Positions 34,786 to 43,199 of a stretch of DNA of 64,000 bases are shown in pieces. The position numbers and the translations under genes were made by a program. Source of the DNA: Bittarella massiliensis (ex Durand et al. 2017) (lineage in GTDB: Bacteria; Bacillota; Clostridia; Oscillospirales; Ruminococcaceae). Location of the stretch: positions 310,001-374,000 of the forward strand of contig NZ_LN908975.1 of the NCBI RefSeq assembly GCF_001486165.1, read 5' to 3'. Within the stretch, counting starts at the first letter, position 1, and every line of letters starts with the position of its first letter. The notes beneath the pieces are model-generated. The model had not been told where the DNA came from and searched no databases. It saw nothing but the letters and a program-made list of their open reading frames with translations.

Positions 34786-36128
34786 CTGCCCCCCACGTCC
34801 TTGCCGAAGTCGCAGGTGTAGCACCAGACCAGGGTGTCCCCATCCTTGAGCGGGTACTGGCTGCACCCGTAGTTGGGGAAGGTGCCGTTCACCTTGTACA
34901 TCCACCCGCTGCCGCTGCCCACCTGTTTTTCGTAGAGGTGGCCGATCCCCTCGATATAGGCGCTGCCGTAGCCCGACTGGCTCTGAAATTCCATCTGGAT
35001 GCGGTGGCTGCGGGTCACCCGCTTGAGCACCTCAAAGGCGCTCTCCCCCTCCTGGATCTCTACCTTGGTGGGGGGGAGGATGACCCCGTTTTGGGGGATG
35101 TAAGGGCGGAGGTTGTCGTCCACCTGGTCGAGTTTGTCCAGCAGGGTGGTGCAGACGATGGAGACGGTGACCGTGGAGGTCTGGGGGGTGCTGGCGCTGT
35201 TCCCCCCGGACGGAGCGCCCTGCGACGAGCTGGCGGAACTGCCGGCGCTGCTGGGGCCCGACGGGCTGGCGGGGGCAGAGGAGCTGCCGCCCGCGGGGGT
35301 GGTCGAGGGGGTGGAGGGGGCTTCGGGCTGCTCCTCCTCCCCGCTGGGCTGGTCGGGAGCTTCCTCCCCCGCCGCGGGGAGGAGGACCCAGCTCCCCCCC
35401 TCCCCCAGGGAGAAGGAGAGGGCCCCCTCCTCCGCCTGCACCGGGCCGGCGTATTCCAGCGCGCCGCCGGTGTAGCGGTAGAGGGCGGCGTAGGCCGTCT
35501 CCCCCCCTGTTTTCAGGGAGAGGTCGGCCTGCACCGGCAGGGCCCCGTTGTGGCAAAAGGCGAGGGTGAGGGCAAAGGCGGGGTCCTCTTTCCCCTGCGC
35601 TGCCAGCAGTTGGACGATCTCATCGCCCTCCGACCCGCCGGCGACCACCTGCAGGTTGATGGAAGCCGCCTCCCCCAGCTGGTCGCAGGGGAGGGACCAG
35701 GTCAGTTCCCCCACTCCCTCGACAGAGAGGGTGCGGGTCAGGGGCGCGCCGCTCTCGGCGGCGGCCTGCAGCTCCTGCGGGGTCAGGCAGTTTTGGTTGG
35801 CGCCCTCGGCAAAGCGGGCCCCCTCCTCCGCCAGGGCCTGGGCGGCGGCCGCCCGCTCCTCCTCGGTGGCGCTGTCGCTCTGGGCCAGGGTCTGGGCGCT
35901 ATTCAGCGCGCGGCGCAGGGCGCCCAGGGCGTTCCAGGAGTATTCGCCGGCGGCGTTCCCCTCCTGGGCGCCGTCGAGAAGGGCCTGGGCGGCCTCGATC
36001 TGCGCCCCCAGTTCCCCGCCGCGTTCGGCCGGTTCGATGGTGGTCAGTTTGAAGATCCCCGCCGCGGCGAGGAGGGCAAAAATGCCCACAACGGCCCACA
36101 GGCGGGCCCTTTTTTTCCAGGTGCTCAT
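34782..36128 (-). CDS. Membrane-anchored DUF4430 (transcobalamin-like) protein
   Basis: A 448-residue extracytoplasmic protein with an N-terminal signal-anchor (LWAVVGIFALLAAAGIF). A helical region follows (about 35-105), then a beta-rich middle, a Ser/Pro/Gly linker (about 255-325) and a C-terminal DUF4430 domain (about 350-448, with SGWMYKVNGTFPNYG and DGDTLVWCYTCDFG). DUF4430 resembles the beta domain of intrinsic factor and transcobalamin. Together with the cobalamin riboswitch and ECF genes this makes it a candidate corrinoid-binding lipid-side receptor. I chose ATG 36128 because the earlier ATG abuts the ribosome site. Confidence 0.82.
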   Translation of the reverse strand: MSTWKKRARLWAVVGIFALLAAAGIFKLTTIEPAERGGELGAQIEAAQALLDGAQEGNAAGEYSWNALGALRRALNSAQTLAQSDSATEEERAAAAQALAEEGARFAEGANQNCLTPQELQAAAESGAPLTRTLSVEGVGELTWSLPCDQLGEAASINLQVVAGGSEGDEIVQLLAAQGKEDPAFALTLAFCHNGALPVQADLSLKTGGETAYAALYRYTGGALEYAGPVQAEEGALSFSLGEGGSWVLLPAAGEEAPDQPSGEEEQPEAPSTPSTTPAGGSSSAPASPSGPSSAGSSASSSQGAPSGGNSASTPQTSTVTVSIVCTTLLDKLDQVDDNLRPYIPQNGVILPPTKVEIQEGESAFEVLKRVTRSHRIQMEFQSQSGYGSAYIEGIGHLYEKQVGSGSGWMYKVNGTFPNYGCSQYPLKDGDTLVWCYTCDFGKDVGGR

Positions 36129-38653
36129 CGGCATCTCCCTCTTGGTTGGTCGGTGCGCGCAAAGGGCGACCGGCGACGGGGCCGGTCGCCCTTTTCAGCG
36201 GGTGGGTGCGAACAGTAGACGGTCAGGCCCGGCGGCGCTTGCAGGCGAGGGCCAGCGAAAGGGCGGCCAGCGCGGCGGCCAGCAGGGTCGGCGGTGTTGG
36301 CGCTGGCGTCGCCGCTGTCCGTCTCAGAGCTGGGTCCATCCAGCAGGGCGGCGGCCTGCTGGGCCACCTCGTCGGCCAGCCGACCGTTTTGCAGGTACTT
36401 CAAGTCCCCTTCCAGGATGCCGTCGCGGTACCCCTGGATCTCCCGGGCGATCGCCAGCAGCTGGGCGGCGTTTTCGGCGGTGACGGGGATGGGCTGCCCG
36501 TCCTTCATCAACAACTGGGCGGTCATCAGGTTGACCAGGTCCACCTTGGCCGGGCTCAGGTACTGCTCGATCTCGGAAATTTTGGCCAGGTCGGCGGGGA
36601 GCAGTCCCTCCAGCGCCCGGTCCAGCTCCTGGATGAGGGGGCGGCTCTCCAGGGTGATCTCCGCCCCGCCGAGTTTGTCGGCAATCAACTGGGCGGCAGC
36701 GGCCATCTGCTCCTCGATGACGGCCACCCGGGCGCGGCTGTCGGCCAGCCGCTGCCGGTTGGCCAGTTTCTCCCGCTGGGCGTCGGCGAGGGCTTCATAG
36801 CGCGATTGCAGGCTGTCCACCGCGGCGCGGTCGCCGGAGGTGAGGGCGGAAAGGGCGGGCAGGGCGGCGATGTCCTCGTCCAGCTTCTGGACGATCGCCT
36901 CCTGGCGCAGGGTCTCGATGGCGGCGGCCGCCTTTTGCAGGGTGTCGGCGCCGGTGATCTGCGAGCGCTCCTGGGCGGAGAGGGCCTCGTAGGCCGAGAG
37001 CAGGGCGCTCACCTTGTCCGCGTCTTTCAGGGTGAGGGACGAGAGGTCGAGAGAGGCGATGCCCTGGTTGATGCGGGCGATGGGGTCGGCGGTGGAGAGG
37101 GACAAGATCTCTTCCAACTTGCCGTGGTTTGTCACTTTGGCCTGTTCGGCGGCGGGGAGGGCGCGGTAGCGGCTCTCCACCCGCCGGGCCTCCGCCAGGT
37201 TGATATAGCGGTAGGAGGCGGCGTCGGGCAGCCGCTCGATCTGGCGCTGCACATCGGCGGCGGTGATGGCGGTGTCCCCCTTGTTGCCGTAGCAGTAGAG
37301 GTAGCTGGCGTCGTTGTACCAGACCAGCGAGCCGTTGGGGGCGATGGCGATGCTCTGGGTGCAGTACTGGCGGCGGCCGATGCCCGGGACCACCTCGACC
37401 TGGGGAGCGGTCTGGCCCTCCCTGTCCTTTAAGATGAAGAGGTTGTCGGAATTCTCGTTGGCCACAAAGTAGAGATAGACCTGGTTGCCGTTTTCGGCGC
37501 TGGCGTAGGCGGTGGTCAGGGCGGCGGAGCCGGCGCTGTTGACGGTGCCGGTCTGGTAGAGGGTGGTCATGGTGTTGACGTCGACGACAAAGACCGGCAT
37601 CTGCGCGCCAAACCCCTGGCCGGCCAGGTAGAGCCGGTCGTTGTAGATGACCGGGGAGGACTGGGTGTCGCCCCCCGAGATGCCAGCCGTCCACTCCCGC
37701 AGGCTGGCCTGGTCCAGCTTGCCGTCGGCGCGCAGTTTGTAGCTGCGCACCGCCGCCCCCGCCGTGGGGTGGCCGGAGGAGAGGTAGACGCGGCCGTCCT
37801 TTTCATAGTAAAAGGGGGTGGAGCGGGCGTTGTAGCCGCTGGGCAGCGAGAAGGTGTCGGCCACCGCGCCGGTCTTGTAGTTGACCGACCAGACGGTGCT
37901 GGAGCCGGTATAGTTGGCGTCGGTGAAGACGGCGTAGTCCCCGGCAAAGGCCACGCCGTTTGTGTTGAAACCGGCGTCGGAGGGGGAGGCGACGGTCCAG
38001 TTTGCGGCTTTGACCTCGGTGGTGCTGGCGGGGTTTTCGTCGGCGGTGTCAAAGCAGGCGTAGACCCCGCCGGTGCGGTAGGAGCCGGTGAACACCCGCC
38101 CGTCGTGGCAGATGACCGGGCTCTGCATGGCCGAACCCGGCAGCTCCTGGGTGACGTAGAGCTGCTCGAGGGTCTCGGCGTCAAAGACGCGCAGGAAGTT
38201 TTTCTGCACCCCGGTGGCGTCGGCATCCAGGTTGTTGATCTCGCAGGGGACGAAGATTTTGCCGTCCCCCGCGCCCAGGATCATGGTGTACTGGTTGTGG
38301 GCTGCGCCGAAGACCGGGGCGCTGGCCACCTCTTTGCCGCTGTCCAGCTCGTACTTGCGCAGGCGCTGGAAACTGTAGTTGTAGACGTAGTTCCCCAGGA
38401 TGACCGGGGTGCCCGACGAGTCGGTCCATCCGGTGGACGGGCCGACTTGCTTCTCCCACTTGAGCTCGATCTCGCCGGCGGTGGTGGGGGTTTTGGCGTC
38501 GGAGACGCCCTTGAGCCCGTCGGTCCCTAAAAACTGGGGCCAGCCCAGTTCTGTCGACGGCTCTGCCGCCAGGGCGGACAGGCTGCCGGAGGCGCAGAGG
38601 CAGAGCGCCAGCAGTGCCGCTGCCGCCCGCTTTTTTACAGAGATGTTTCCCAT
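36125..38653 (-). CDS. Surface beta-propeller (PQQ-like repeat) protein, C-terminus frameshifted
   Basis: An approximately 840-residue exported protein with a signal peptide (AAAALLALCLCASGSLSALAA). A PQQ-like beta-propeller (about 45-470) is followed by a helical, coiled-coil-prone region (about 480-800). The in-frame C-terminus reads as arginine-rich low-complexity sequence and overlaps the next gene. A different frame near 36290 instead reads TLLAAALAALSLALACKRRR then stop at 36233. That is a membrane helix with a basic tail, typical of Clostridial surface proteins. A single-base indel there, real or a sequencing error, is likely. It is the first gene of the cobalamin-riboswitch operon. 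Confidence 0.78.
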   Translation of the reverse strand: MGNISVKKRAAAALLALCLCASGSLSALAAEPSTELGWPQFLGTDGLKGVSDAKTPTTAGEIELKWEKQVGPSTGWTDSSGTPVILGNYVYNYSFQRLRKYELDSGKEVASAPVFGAAHNQYTMILGAGDGKIFVPCEINNLDADATGVQKNFLRVFDAETLEQLYVTQELPGSAMQSPVICHDGRVFTGSYRTGGVYACFDTADENPASTTEVKAANWTVASPSDAGFNTNGVAFAGDYAVFTDANYTGSSTVWSVNYKTGAVADTFSLPSGYNARSTPFYYEKDGRVYLSSGHPTAGAAVRSYKLRADGKLDQASLREWTAGISGGDTQSSPVIYNDRLYLAGQGFGAQMPVFVVDVNTMTTLYQTGTVNSAGSAALTTAYASAENGNQVYLYFVANENSDNLFILKDREGQTAPQVEVVPGIGRRQYCTQSIAIAPNGSLVWYNDASYLYCYGNKGDTAITAADVQRQIERLPDAASYRYINLAEARRVESRYRALPAAEQAKVTNHGKLEEILSLSTADPIARINQGIASLDLSSLTLKDADKVSALLSAYEALSAQERSQITGADTLQKAAAAIETLRQEAIVQKLDEDIAALPALSALTSGDRAAVDSLQSRYEALADAQREKLANRQRLADSRARVAVIEEQMAAAAQLIADKLGGAEITLESRPLIQELDRALEGLLPADLAKISEIEQYLSPAKVDLVNLMTAQLLMKDGQPIPVTAENAAQLLAIAREIQGYRDGILEGDLKYLQNGRLADEVAQQAAALLDGPSSETDSGDASANTADPAGRRAGRPFAGPRLQAPPGLTVYCSHPPAEKGDRPRRRSPFARTDQPRGRCR

Positions 38654-38703
38654 TTTCTTCTTCCTCTCGATGGTCGCGGGGATGACAGCTGGGGGAGGAC
38701 GAC

Positions 38704-38728
38704 AAAAAAAGACCGTCGTCCGACGGCC
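38704..38728 (-). terminator. Terminator hairpin of the cobalamin riboswitch
   Basis: On the minus strand GGCCGTC (38728-38722) pairs with GACGGTC (38717-38711, one wobble) and TTTTTTT follows (38710-38704). It lies between the aptamer and the first gene, so it is the likely expression platform. Confidence 0.75.
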
Positions 38729-38805
38729 TTTCGTGCAAAAAGGGCGGGCGCAGGGCGGCCCAGCCTGTTTTGGCACTTTTGTCCTCGGCCGGAACTACTC
38801 ATACA

Positions 38806-39000
38806 CCCTGTTGCGGCAGGTCTCCTGACTCGGATGTCTCCCTACTTTCCAACCCGCCTTCCCAGGCCCAGATGCCCAGTGGCGGCAGCAAAGCTGCCGT
38901 TGGATTTCGCCATCCTCACAGTAGCGGCGACTGTCACGGATTTTCACCGTGTTCCCTCTTGCTCGCCCCCGAGGGGCGACCACAACGAACCATTCTGTTT
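38806..39000 (-). promoter_or_regulatory. Cobalamin (AdoCbl) riboswitch
   Basis: The minus strand shows the conserved cobalamin aptamer elements in order: GAGGGAACACGGTGAAAATC, then GTCGCCGCTACTGTGA, then the GCCACTGGG element and GGGAAGGC, and finally GAGTCAGGAGACCTGCC. Binding of adenosyl- or other cobalamins would favour the downstream terminator and shut off the uptake operon. Confidence 0.95.
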
Positions 39001-39011
39001 TTGATGAGACC

Positions 39012-39041
39012 ACTATACCACGGCCCTGGCCCGCAAGTCAA
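39012..39041 (-). promoter_or_regulatory. Promoter of the corrinoid uptake operon
   Basis: On the minus strand TTGACT (39041-39036) and TATAGT (39017-39012) are 18 bp apart, directly upstream of the riboswitch. Confidence 0.8.
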
Positions 39042-39173
39042 TTTGAAGGGGGACTTTGCCGGAGATGCGCGCCTGGAAAGTTTTGTTCCCGGCTGGACGG
39101 GCCACCTTGCCGCCGGCTGGATAACGGCGGGGCGGCTGTGAAAAATAAGGGGGAGGGAAAGGAGGGGGCGCGT

Positions 39174-39545
39174 TTGACCCCATTCACAGCCTATTTGGAG
39201 GGGCTTGAGACGGTGCGGCAGCGGGCGGTCCTCGGTGAGGTCCTGCGCTGGGTGGGGGAGAAGTTTCCCGATTTGACCCCTAAAATTGCCTGGAACCAGC
39301 CGATGTTCACCGACCACGGCACCTTTATCATCGGCTTTAGCGCCGCAAAGGCCCATCTGGCGGTGGCCCCGGAGAGGGCCGGGATCCTCCGCTTCTCCGG
39401 CGCGATCGAACGGGCGGGGTACCGCCACAGCAAGGAGCTCATCCGCATCCCCTGGGGACAGGCGGTGGACTTTGCGCTGCTGGAAGAGATCATCCGCTTC
39501 AACGTAGAGGACAAGCGGGACTGCACCGCGTTTTGGCGGGGGTAA
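39174..39545 (+). CDS. DUF1801 / iron-chaperone-like protein
   Basis: A 123-residue protein resembling the YdhG/DUF1801 family (some members act as frataxin-like iron chaperones). Seen are LRWVGEKFPDLTPKIAWNQPM, HGTFIIGFSAAKAHLAVAPE and YRHSKELIRIPW. TTG 39174 follows AAAGGAGGGGG. It is transcribed away from the riboswitch operon and appears monocistronic. Confidence 0.8.
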   Translation: MTPFTAYLEGLETVRQRAVLGEVLRWVGEKFPDLTPKIAWNQPMFTDHGTFIIGFSAAKAHLAVAPERAGILRFSGAIERAGYRHSKELIRIPWGQAVDFALLEEIIRFNVEDKRDCTAFWRG

Positions 39546-39612
39546 AACCGCTCGCCGCGCCGATCGATTTCCCTGCCGGGGCAGAGAGGCGGGGGCCTGC
39601 ACAGGGAAAAAG

Positions 39613-39640
39613 AAAAAAACCCGGCGCAGATCGCGCCGGG
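39613..39640 (-). terminator. Minus-strand terminator hairpin
   Basis: A perfect 8-bp stem (39633-39640 with 39620-39627) is followed by TTTTTTT on the minus strand. It is a second terminator behind the tRNA-Gly gene and may protect the convergent gene. Confidence 0.6.
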
Positions 39641-39713
39641 CGTTCCCGTCTGGGGTCTATACCGTGAAAAGGTGCCCGCCGCAAACCTGCGAGAAACGGC
39701 AAAACGAAAAAAT

Positions 39714-39741
39714 GAGCCCGAGCGCGAATGCGCCCAGGCTC
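39714..39741 (-). terminator. Terminator of tRNA-Gly
   Basis: On the minus strand an imperfect stem begins GAGCC...GGCGC and ends GCGC...GGGCTC, followed by ATTTTTT, 8 nt past the tRNA 3' end. Confidence 0.7.
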
Positions 39742-39748
39742 AGACTGG

Positions 39749-39822
39749 TGGAGCAGGCGATGGGAATCGAACCCACAACCTCAGCTTGGGAAGCTGATGT
39801 TTTACCACTAAACTACGCCTGC
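39749..39822 (-). tRNA. tRNA-Gly (anticodon CCC)
   Basis: A complete cloverleaf on the minus strand: acceptor GCAGGCG with CGCCTGC, anticodon stem TCAGC/GCTGA with loop TTCCCAA (anticodon CCC), T-arm GTGGG-TTCGATT-CCCAT, and encoded CCA (39751-39749). Confidence 0.95.
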
Positions 39823-39950
39823 ACCTGTAAGTGCTTTACTATTATAGTACGGCTTGCCCCCAAACGTCAAGCCCCGGGCGAGAAATTGCAAAAAAATTCC
39901 CCTTTCCCGCCCCTTCGACAGGGCGGGGGGCAGCTGTGGGAAAAAGGGCG

Positions 39951-39979
39951 TTGTGCGCGGGCGGAAAAGGTGCTATTTT
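39951..39979 (+). promoter_or_regulatory. Promoter of the EamA gene
   Basis: TTGTGC (39951-39956) and TATTTT (39974-39979) are 17 bp apart, 28 bp before the start codon. Confidence 0.55.
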
Positions 39980-40006
39980 AGAGGGGAGAAAGAGGGGGAT
40001 CGAGCG

Positions 40007-40447
40007 ATGAAAGAGGCAAAGGGGGAGAAGCGGGTGTGGATTTTGTATGCGGTGTTGTCGGCGGTGTTTGCCGCCCTCACCTCGATTTTGGCCAAGGTGG
40101 GCATTGAGAAGATCGATTCCAACCTGGCCACCGCCATCCGCACGGCGGTGGTGTTGGTGATGGCCTGGGGGATCGTCTTTCTCACCGGCGCCCAGGCGGG
40201 GCTGCGGCAGATCGGCGGGCGCAGCATGGTCTTTTTGGTGCTGTCGGGGCTGGCCACCGGGGCCTCCTGGCTGTTTTACTACAAGGCCATCCAGATGGGG
40301 GAGGTCTCCCGGGTGGTGCCCATCGACAAGTTCAGCGTGGTCATCACCATGGTGCTGGCCTTCGTCTTTTTGCACGAGAAGATCACCCTGAAGACCGCCC
40401 TGGGCGGGGTGCTGATCACCGCGGGGACCTTTGTCATGATTTTGTGA
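40007..40447 (+). CDS. Single-domain EamA transporter
   Basis: A 146-residue membrane protein with about five hydrophobic helices, equal to one EamA unit (half of a classic 10-helix drug/metabolite transporter). The first helix ILYAVLSAVFAALTSILAKVG and the ending LKTALGGVLITAGTFVMIL are typical. It probably dimerises like small multidrug-type carriers. The substrate is unknown. ATG 40007 follows AGAGGGGGA. Confidence 0.85.
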   Translation: MKEAKGEKRVWILYAVLSAVFAALTSILAKVGIEKIDSNLATAIRTAVVLVMAWGIVFLTGAQAGLRQIGGRSMVFLVLSGLATGASWLFYYKAIQMGEVSRVVPIDKFSVVITMVLAFVFLHEKITLKTALGGVLITAGTFVMIL

Positions 40448-40500
40448 CCCGGCCTCGGCCGGGAGAGCGGTCGGGCCGCCCCTGACAAAGGCGGGCAAAA

Positions 40501-40538
40501 GGCGGGAGAGGAGCGACACGGCTCCCTCCCGCCTTTTT
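40501..40538 (+). terminator. Terminator of the EamA gene
   Basis: GGCGGGAG (40501-40508) pairs across an inner GGAGC/GCTCC stem with its complement ending at 40533, followed by TTTTT. Confidence 0.85.
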
Positions 40539-40539
40539 C

Positions 40540-41154
40540 TGTGCCCTGCGGGCGCGCGGGGGCGGCGCGCCGCGGCCGGGGAGGGGGGAAAACGCCCCCC
40601 TTTTGCAAGGCGGGCGCACGGTGCGATTGCCTTTTTGCCGGCAAGCAGTGTTGTCGGCCTTTCCTGAAGGCGGAAAACCGCCGCCCACAAGGGGCTTGCC
40701 GTTGGCCAAAGGCGGACCGGATCCTTTCGAGCTCCCCTCGGTCTCCCCCCGTTTTCCGCGCAGACGCGGTCGCGGCAGGTACGGCCTGTGACGGGGGCCT
40801 TCCCCATGGGGGGCTGGTGTCGGGGCATAGGGGCTGTTGCCGCCGGCATGGCGGTCCGGCCCGTCTGGGACGCGGACAGTGTTTTGCGGACCGCGTTTGG
40901 GGCATCTCCGCCCATTTTTCGCTTTTTTGTCCCCCCTATCCCCACAGGATGGGACGGAGCGGGGGAAAATGCGGGGAGAAAGGGAAAACACCTTCTGACC
41001 ATCTGCCCGTTTGCCCCGCTTTGTGCCCCCACGCGCTGTTGGAGAGGCGGCTGCCGGGCGGCGGGAAAAGGGAAAACGGCACCGCCAAAGCGATGCCGCT
41101 TTCCGACAGGGGGGAGATTTTCCTGTGGGCTGCCCTCGCCCCCCTTTGCGGGGA
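40540..41154. other. GC-rich stretch without a supported gene
   Basis: About 615 bp between the EamA terminator and the Mn catalase stop. Long frames are open on both strands, but they lack ribosome sites, show arginine/proline/glycine-rich low-complexity products and match nothing I know. Short motifs such as CCTTTTTGCCGGC and CTTTCCGACAGG recur loosely, reminiscent of the decayed 84-bp-type repeats elsewhere. Confidence 0.5.
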
Positions 41155-41820
41155 CTAGATGTTGAAGCTGGGCGGCTGCTTTTTGGCCGGGTCAAAGGAC
41201 TGACCGCCGGGATAGGACAGGTCAAAGTAGATGCGGGAGTCCACTGTGGTGCCCCACTCCTTCTGGCTGCCGGTGTCCTGAATGCGGTTGAAGGCCTCGC
41301 GGAACATGGTGTTGTGGGCCTCCTCCCGGTTGAGGAGGAAGTCGATGGTGTCCCGCACCCCCTTGTCGTCGATTTGGCGGTAGAGGTACTGGTAGACCAC
41401 CTTGGCCCGCTGCTCGGCGGCGATGTCCGAGAGGATGTCGGCTGCCAGGTCGCCGGTCTCGTTGACGTAGGCGGCCGTCCAGAGATAGCCGGAGGCGTTG
41501 GCCAGCATGGGGGTCAACCCGGTGAGGACGTGGGCCTCCACGTTCCCCACGGTGGCGTGGGCGGCGTCCAGGTCATGGCCGTTGAGCAGGTTGACCGCGG
41601 TGGCCACCATCTCCATGTGGCAGAGCTCCTCGGCGGCCACGTCCAAAAACAGGTCCTTGATCTCCGGGTCCTTGATGCGCATGCTCTGGGACAGGTACTG
41701 CAGGGCGGCCTTCAGCTCGCCCTGGGGCCCGCCCAACTGCTCCTGCAGCATGGCGGCGTAGTTGGGGTTGGGCCTGTCCACCTTTACTTCGTGAAGCAAC
41801 TTTTTGTCGTGTTTGAACAA
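41155..41820 (-). CDS. Manganese catalase family protein (CotJC-like)
   Basis: A 221-residue ferritin-like protein of the manganese catalase/CotJC family, expected to break down hydrogen peroxide at a dimanganese centre. In spore formers it is often a spore coat component. Metal-ligand motifs are visible: Glu35 (GPQGELKAALQYL), Glu65 and His68 (AAEELCHMEM) and a later NREEAHNTMF. It lies 92 bp downstream of enolase on the same strand. Confidence 0.88.
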   Translation of the reverse strand: MFKHDKKLLHEVKVDRPNPNYAAMLQEQLGGPQGELKAALQYLSQSMRIKDPEIKDLFLDVAAEELCHMEMVATAVNLLNGHDLDAAHATVGNVEAHVLTGLTPMLANASGYLWTAAYVNETGDLAADILSDIAAEQRAKVVYQYLYRQIDDKGVRDTIDFLLNREEAHNTMFREAFNRIQDTGSQKEWGTTVDSRIYFDLSYPGGQSFDPAKKQPPSFNI

Positions 41821-41912
41821 CGTTTCTTCCTCCTTTGGCGCCAGGGGCGCAGCTTTTTTTATGGGGGGACGGTCCGCTCTGCCGGCCCCCCGCCGGTATA
41901 GAGAGGGGGCGC

Positions 41913-43199
41913 TTACCGGCCCAGGCGGCCAAGGGTCGCCCGGCGGCCCAGCTCCTCTTCAATGGCGAGCAGGCGGTTGTACTTGCAGACCCGCTCGCTG
42001 CGGGCGGGGGCGCCGGTCTTGATCTGCTCGGCCGAGAGCCCCACGGCGAGGTCGGCGATCGAGGTGTCCTCGGTCTCGCCGCTGCGGTGGGAGAGGATGG
42101 CCCGGTAGCCGTTTTGGCGGGCCAGGGACACCGTCTCCGCCGTCTCGCTGAGGGTGCCGATCTGGTTGGGCTTGACCAGCACCGCGTTGGCGGCCCCCAC
42201 CTCGATGCCCTGGCGCAGTCGGGCGGGGTTGGTGACAAAGAGGTCGTCCCCCACGATCTGCACCCGGCCGCCCAGGCGGGCGGTGAGGGCGGCGAAACCG
42301 GCGAAGTCGTTCTCCCCCAGCGGGTCCTCCAGGGAGACGATGGGCCAGCGCCCGCAGAGGCCGCACCAGTACTCGGCCAGCTCTCCGGGGGTGAAGGGCT
42401 GGCCCCGCTTGGGCAGCCGGTACCCCTCGCCCTGGCTCCACTCGCTGGCCGCCGCGTCCAGGGCGATGGACAGGTCCTGCCCCGGGCGGTAGCCGGCGGC
42501 CTCGATGGCCTGGCAGAGCAGGGCGAGGGCCTCCTCGTCCCCCGGCAGGTCGGGGGCAAAGCCCCCCTCGTCCCCCACGGCGGTGGAGAGGCCCCGCTCC
42601 CGCAGTAGGCGGCCCAGGCTGTGGTAGACCGCGACGCCCATCTCCATGGCCTGGGAAAACCGCTTTGCCCCCACCGGCACGATCATGAATTCCTGTACGT
42701 CCAGGTTGTTGCCGGCGTGGGCGCCGCCGTTTAGGATGTTCATCATCGGCAGCGGCAGGGTGCAGGCGGCCGCCCCGCCCAGCCAGCGGTAGAGGGGCAG
42801 CTCCCGCGCGGCAGCGGCGGCTTTGGCGCTGGCCAGGGAGAGGGCCAAAATGGCGTTGGCCCCCAGGCGGGACTTTGACTCGGTGCCGTCGGCGTCGAGC
42901 ATGGCCCGGTCCACCGCCAACTGGTCGTCGGCGTCCAGGCCGGTGAGGGCCTGGGCCAGCGCCCCCTTGACATGGGAGACGGCCCGGGTCACCCCTTTGC
43001 CGTCAAAGGGCTCTCCGCCGTCCCGCAGCTCCCGCGCCTCAAAGGCCCCGGTGGAGGCGCCGGAGGGCACCATCGCCTCCCCTGTCGCGCCGCAGCGCAG
43101 CCGCACCCGGGCGGCGACGGTGGGGTTGGCCCGGGAGTCAAAGACCTGCCGGCCGCTCACCCTGCAGATGGCGGTGGGAAAACACGCTTTTTCATCCAT
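41913..43199 (-). CDS. eno: Enolase
   Basis: A 428-residue glycolytic enzyme interconverting 2-phosphoglycerate and phosphoenolpyruvate. Conserved elements include SGRQVFDSRANPTV, VPSGASTGAFEA, LNGGAHAGNNLDVQEFMIVP, VGDEGGFAP, the metal ligand region VSLEDPL, the catalytic lysine in LVKPNQIGT, and SHRSGETED. ATG 43199 follows AAGGAGG and overlaps the upstream amidohydrolase by 8 bp, an unusual partner. Whether a second enolase exists elsewhere cannot be seen. Confidence 0.95.
   Translation of the reverse strand: MDEKACFPTAICRVSGRQVFDSRANPTVAARVRLRCGATGEAMVPSGASTGAFEARELRDGGEPFDGKGVTRAVSHVKGALAQALTGLDADDQLAVDRAMLDADGTESKSRLGANAILALSLASAKAAAAARELPLYRWLGGAAACTLPLPMMNILNGGAHAGNNLDVQEFMIVPVGAKRFSQAMEMGVAVYHSLGRLLRERGLSTAVGDEGGFAPDLPGDEEALALLCQAIEAAGYRPGQDLSIALDAAASEWSQGEGYRLPKRGQPFTPGELAEYWCGLCGRWPIVSLEDPLGENDFAGFAALTARLGGRVQIVGDDLFVTNPARLRQGIEVGAANAVLVKPNQIGTLSETAETVSLARQNGYRAILSHRSGETEDTSIADLAVGLSAEQIKTGAPARSERVCKYNRLLAIEEELGRRATLGRLGR

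Noticed and set aside
39860-40006. N-terminal extension of the EamA protein
   Set aside because: The extension crosses the promoter at 39951-39979 and lacks a ribosome site; ATG 40007 has one.
40541-41158. A 205-codon plus-strand protein
   Set aside because: No ribosome site, Arg/Pro/Gly-rich product, and an equally long minus-strand frame covers the same bases.
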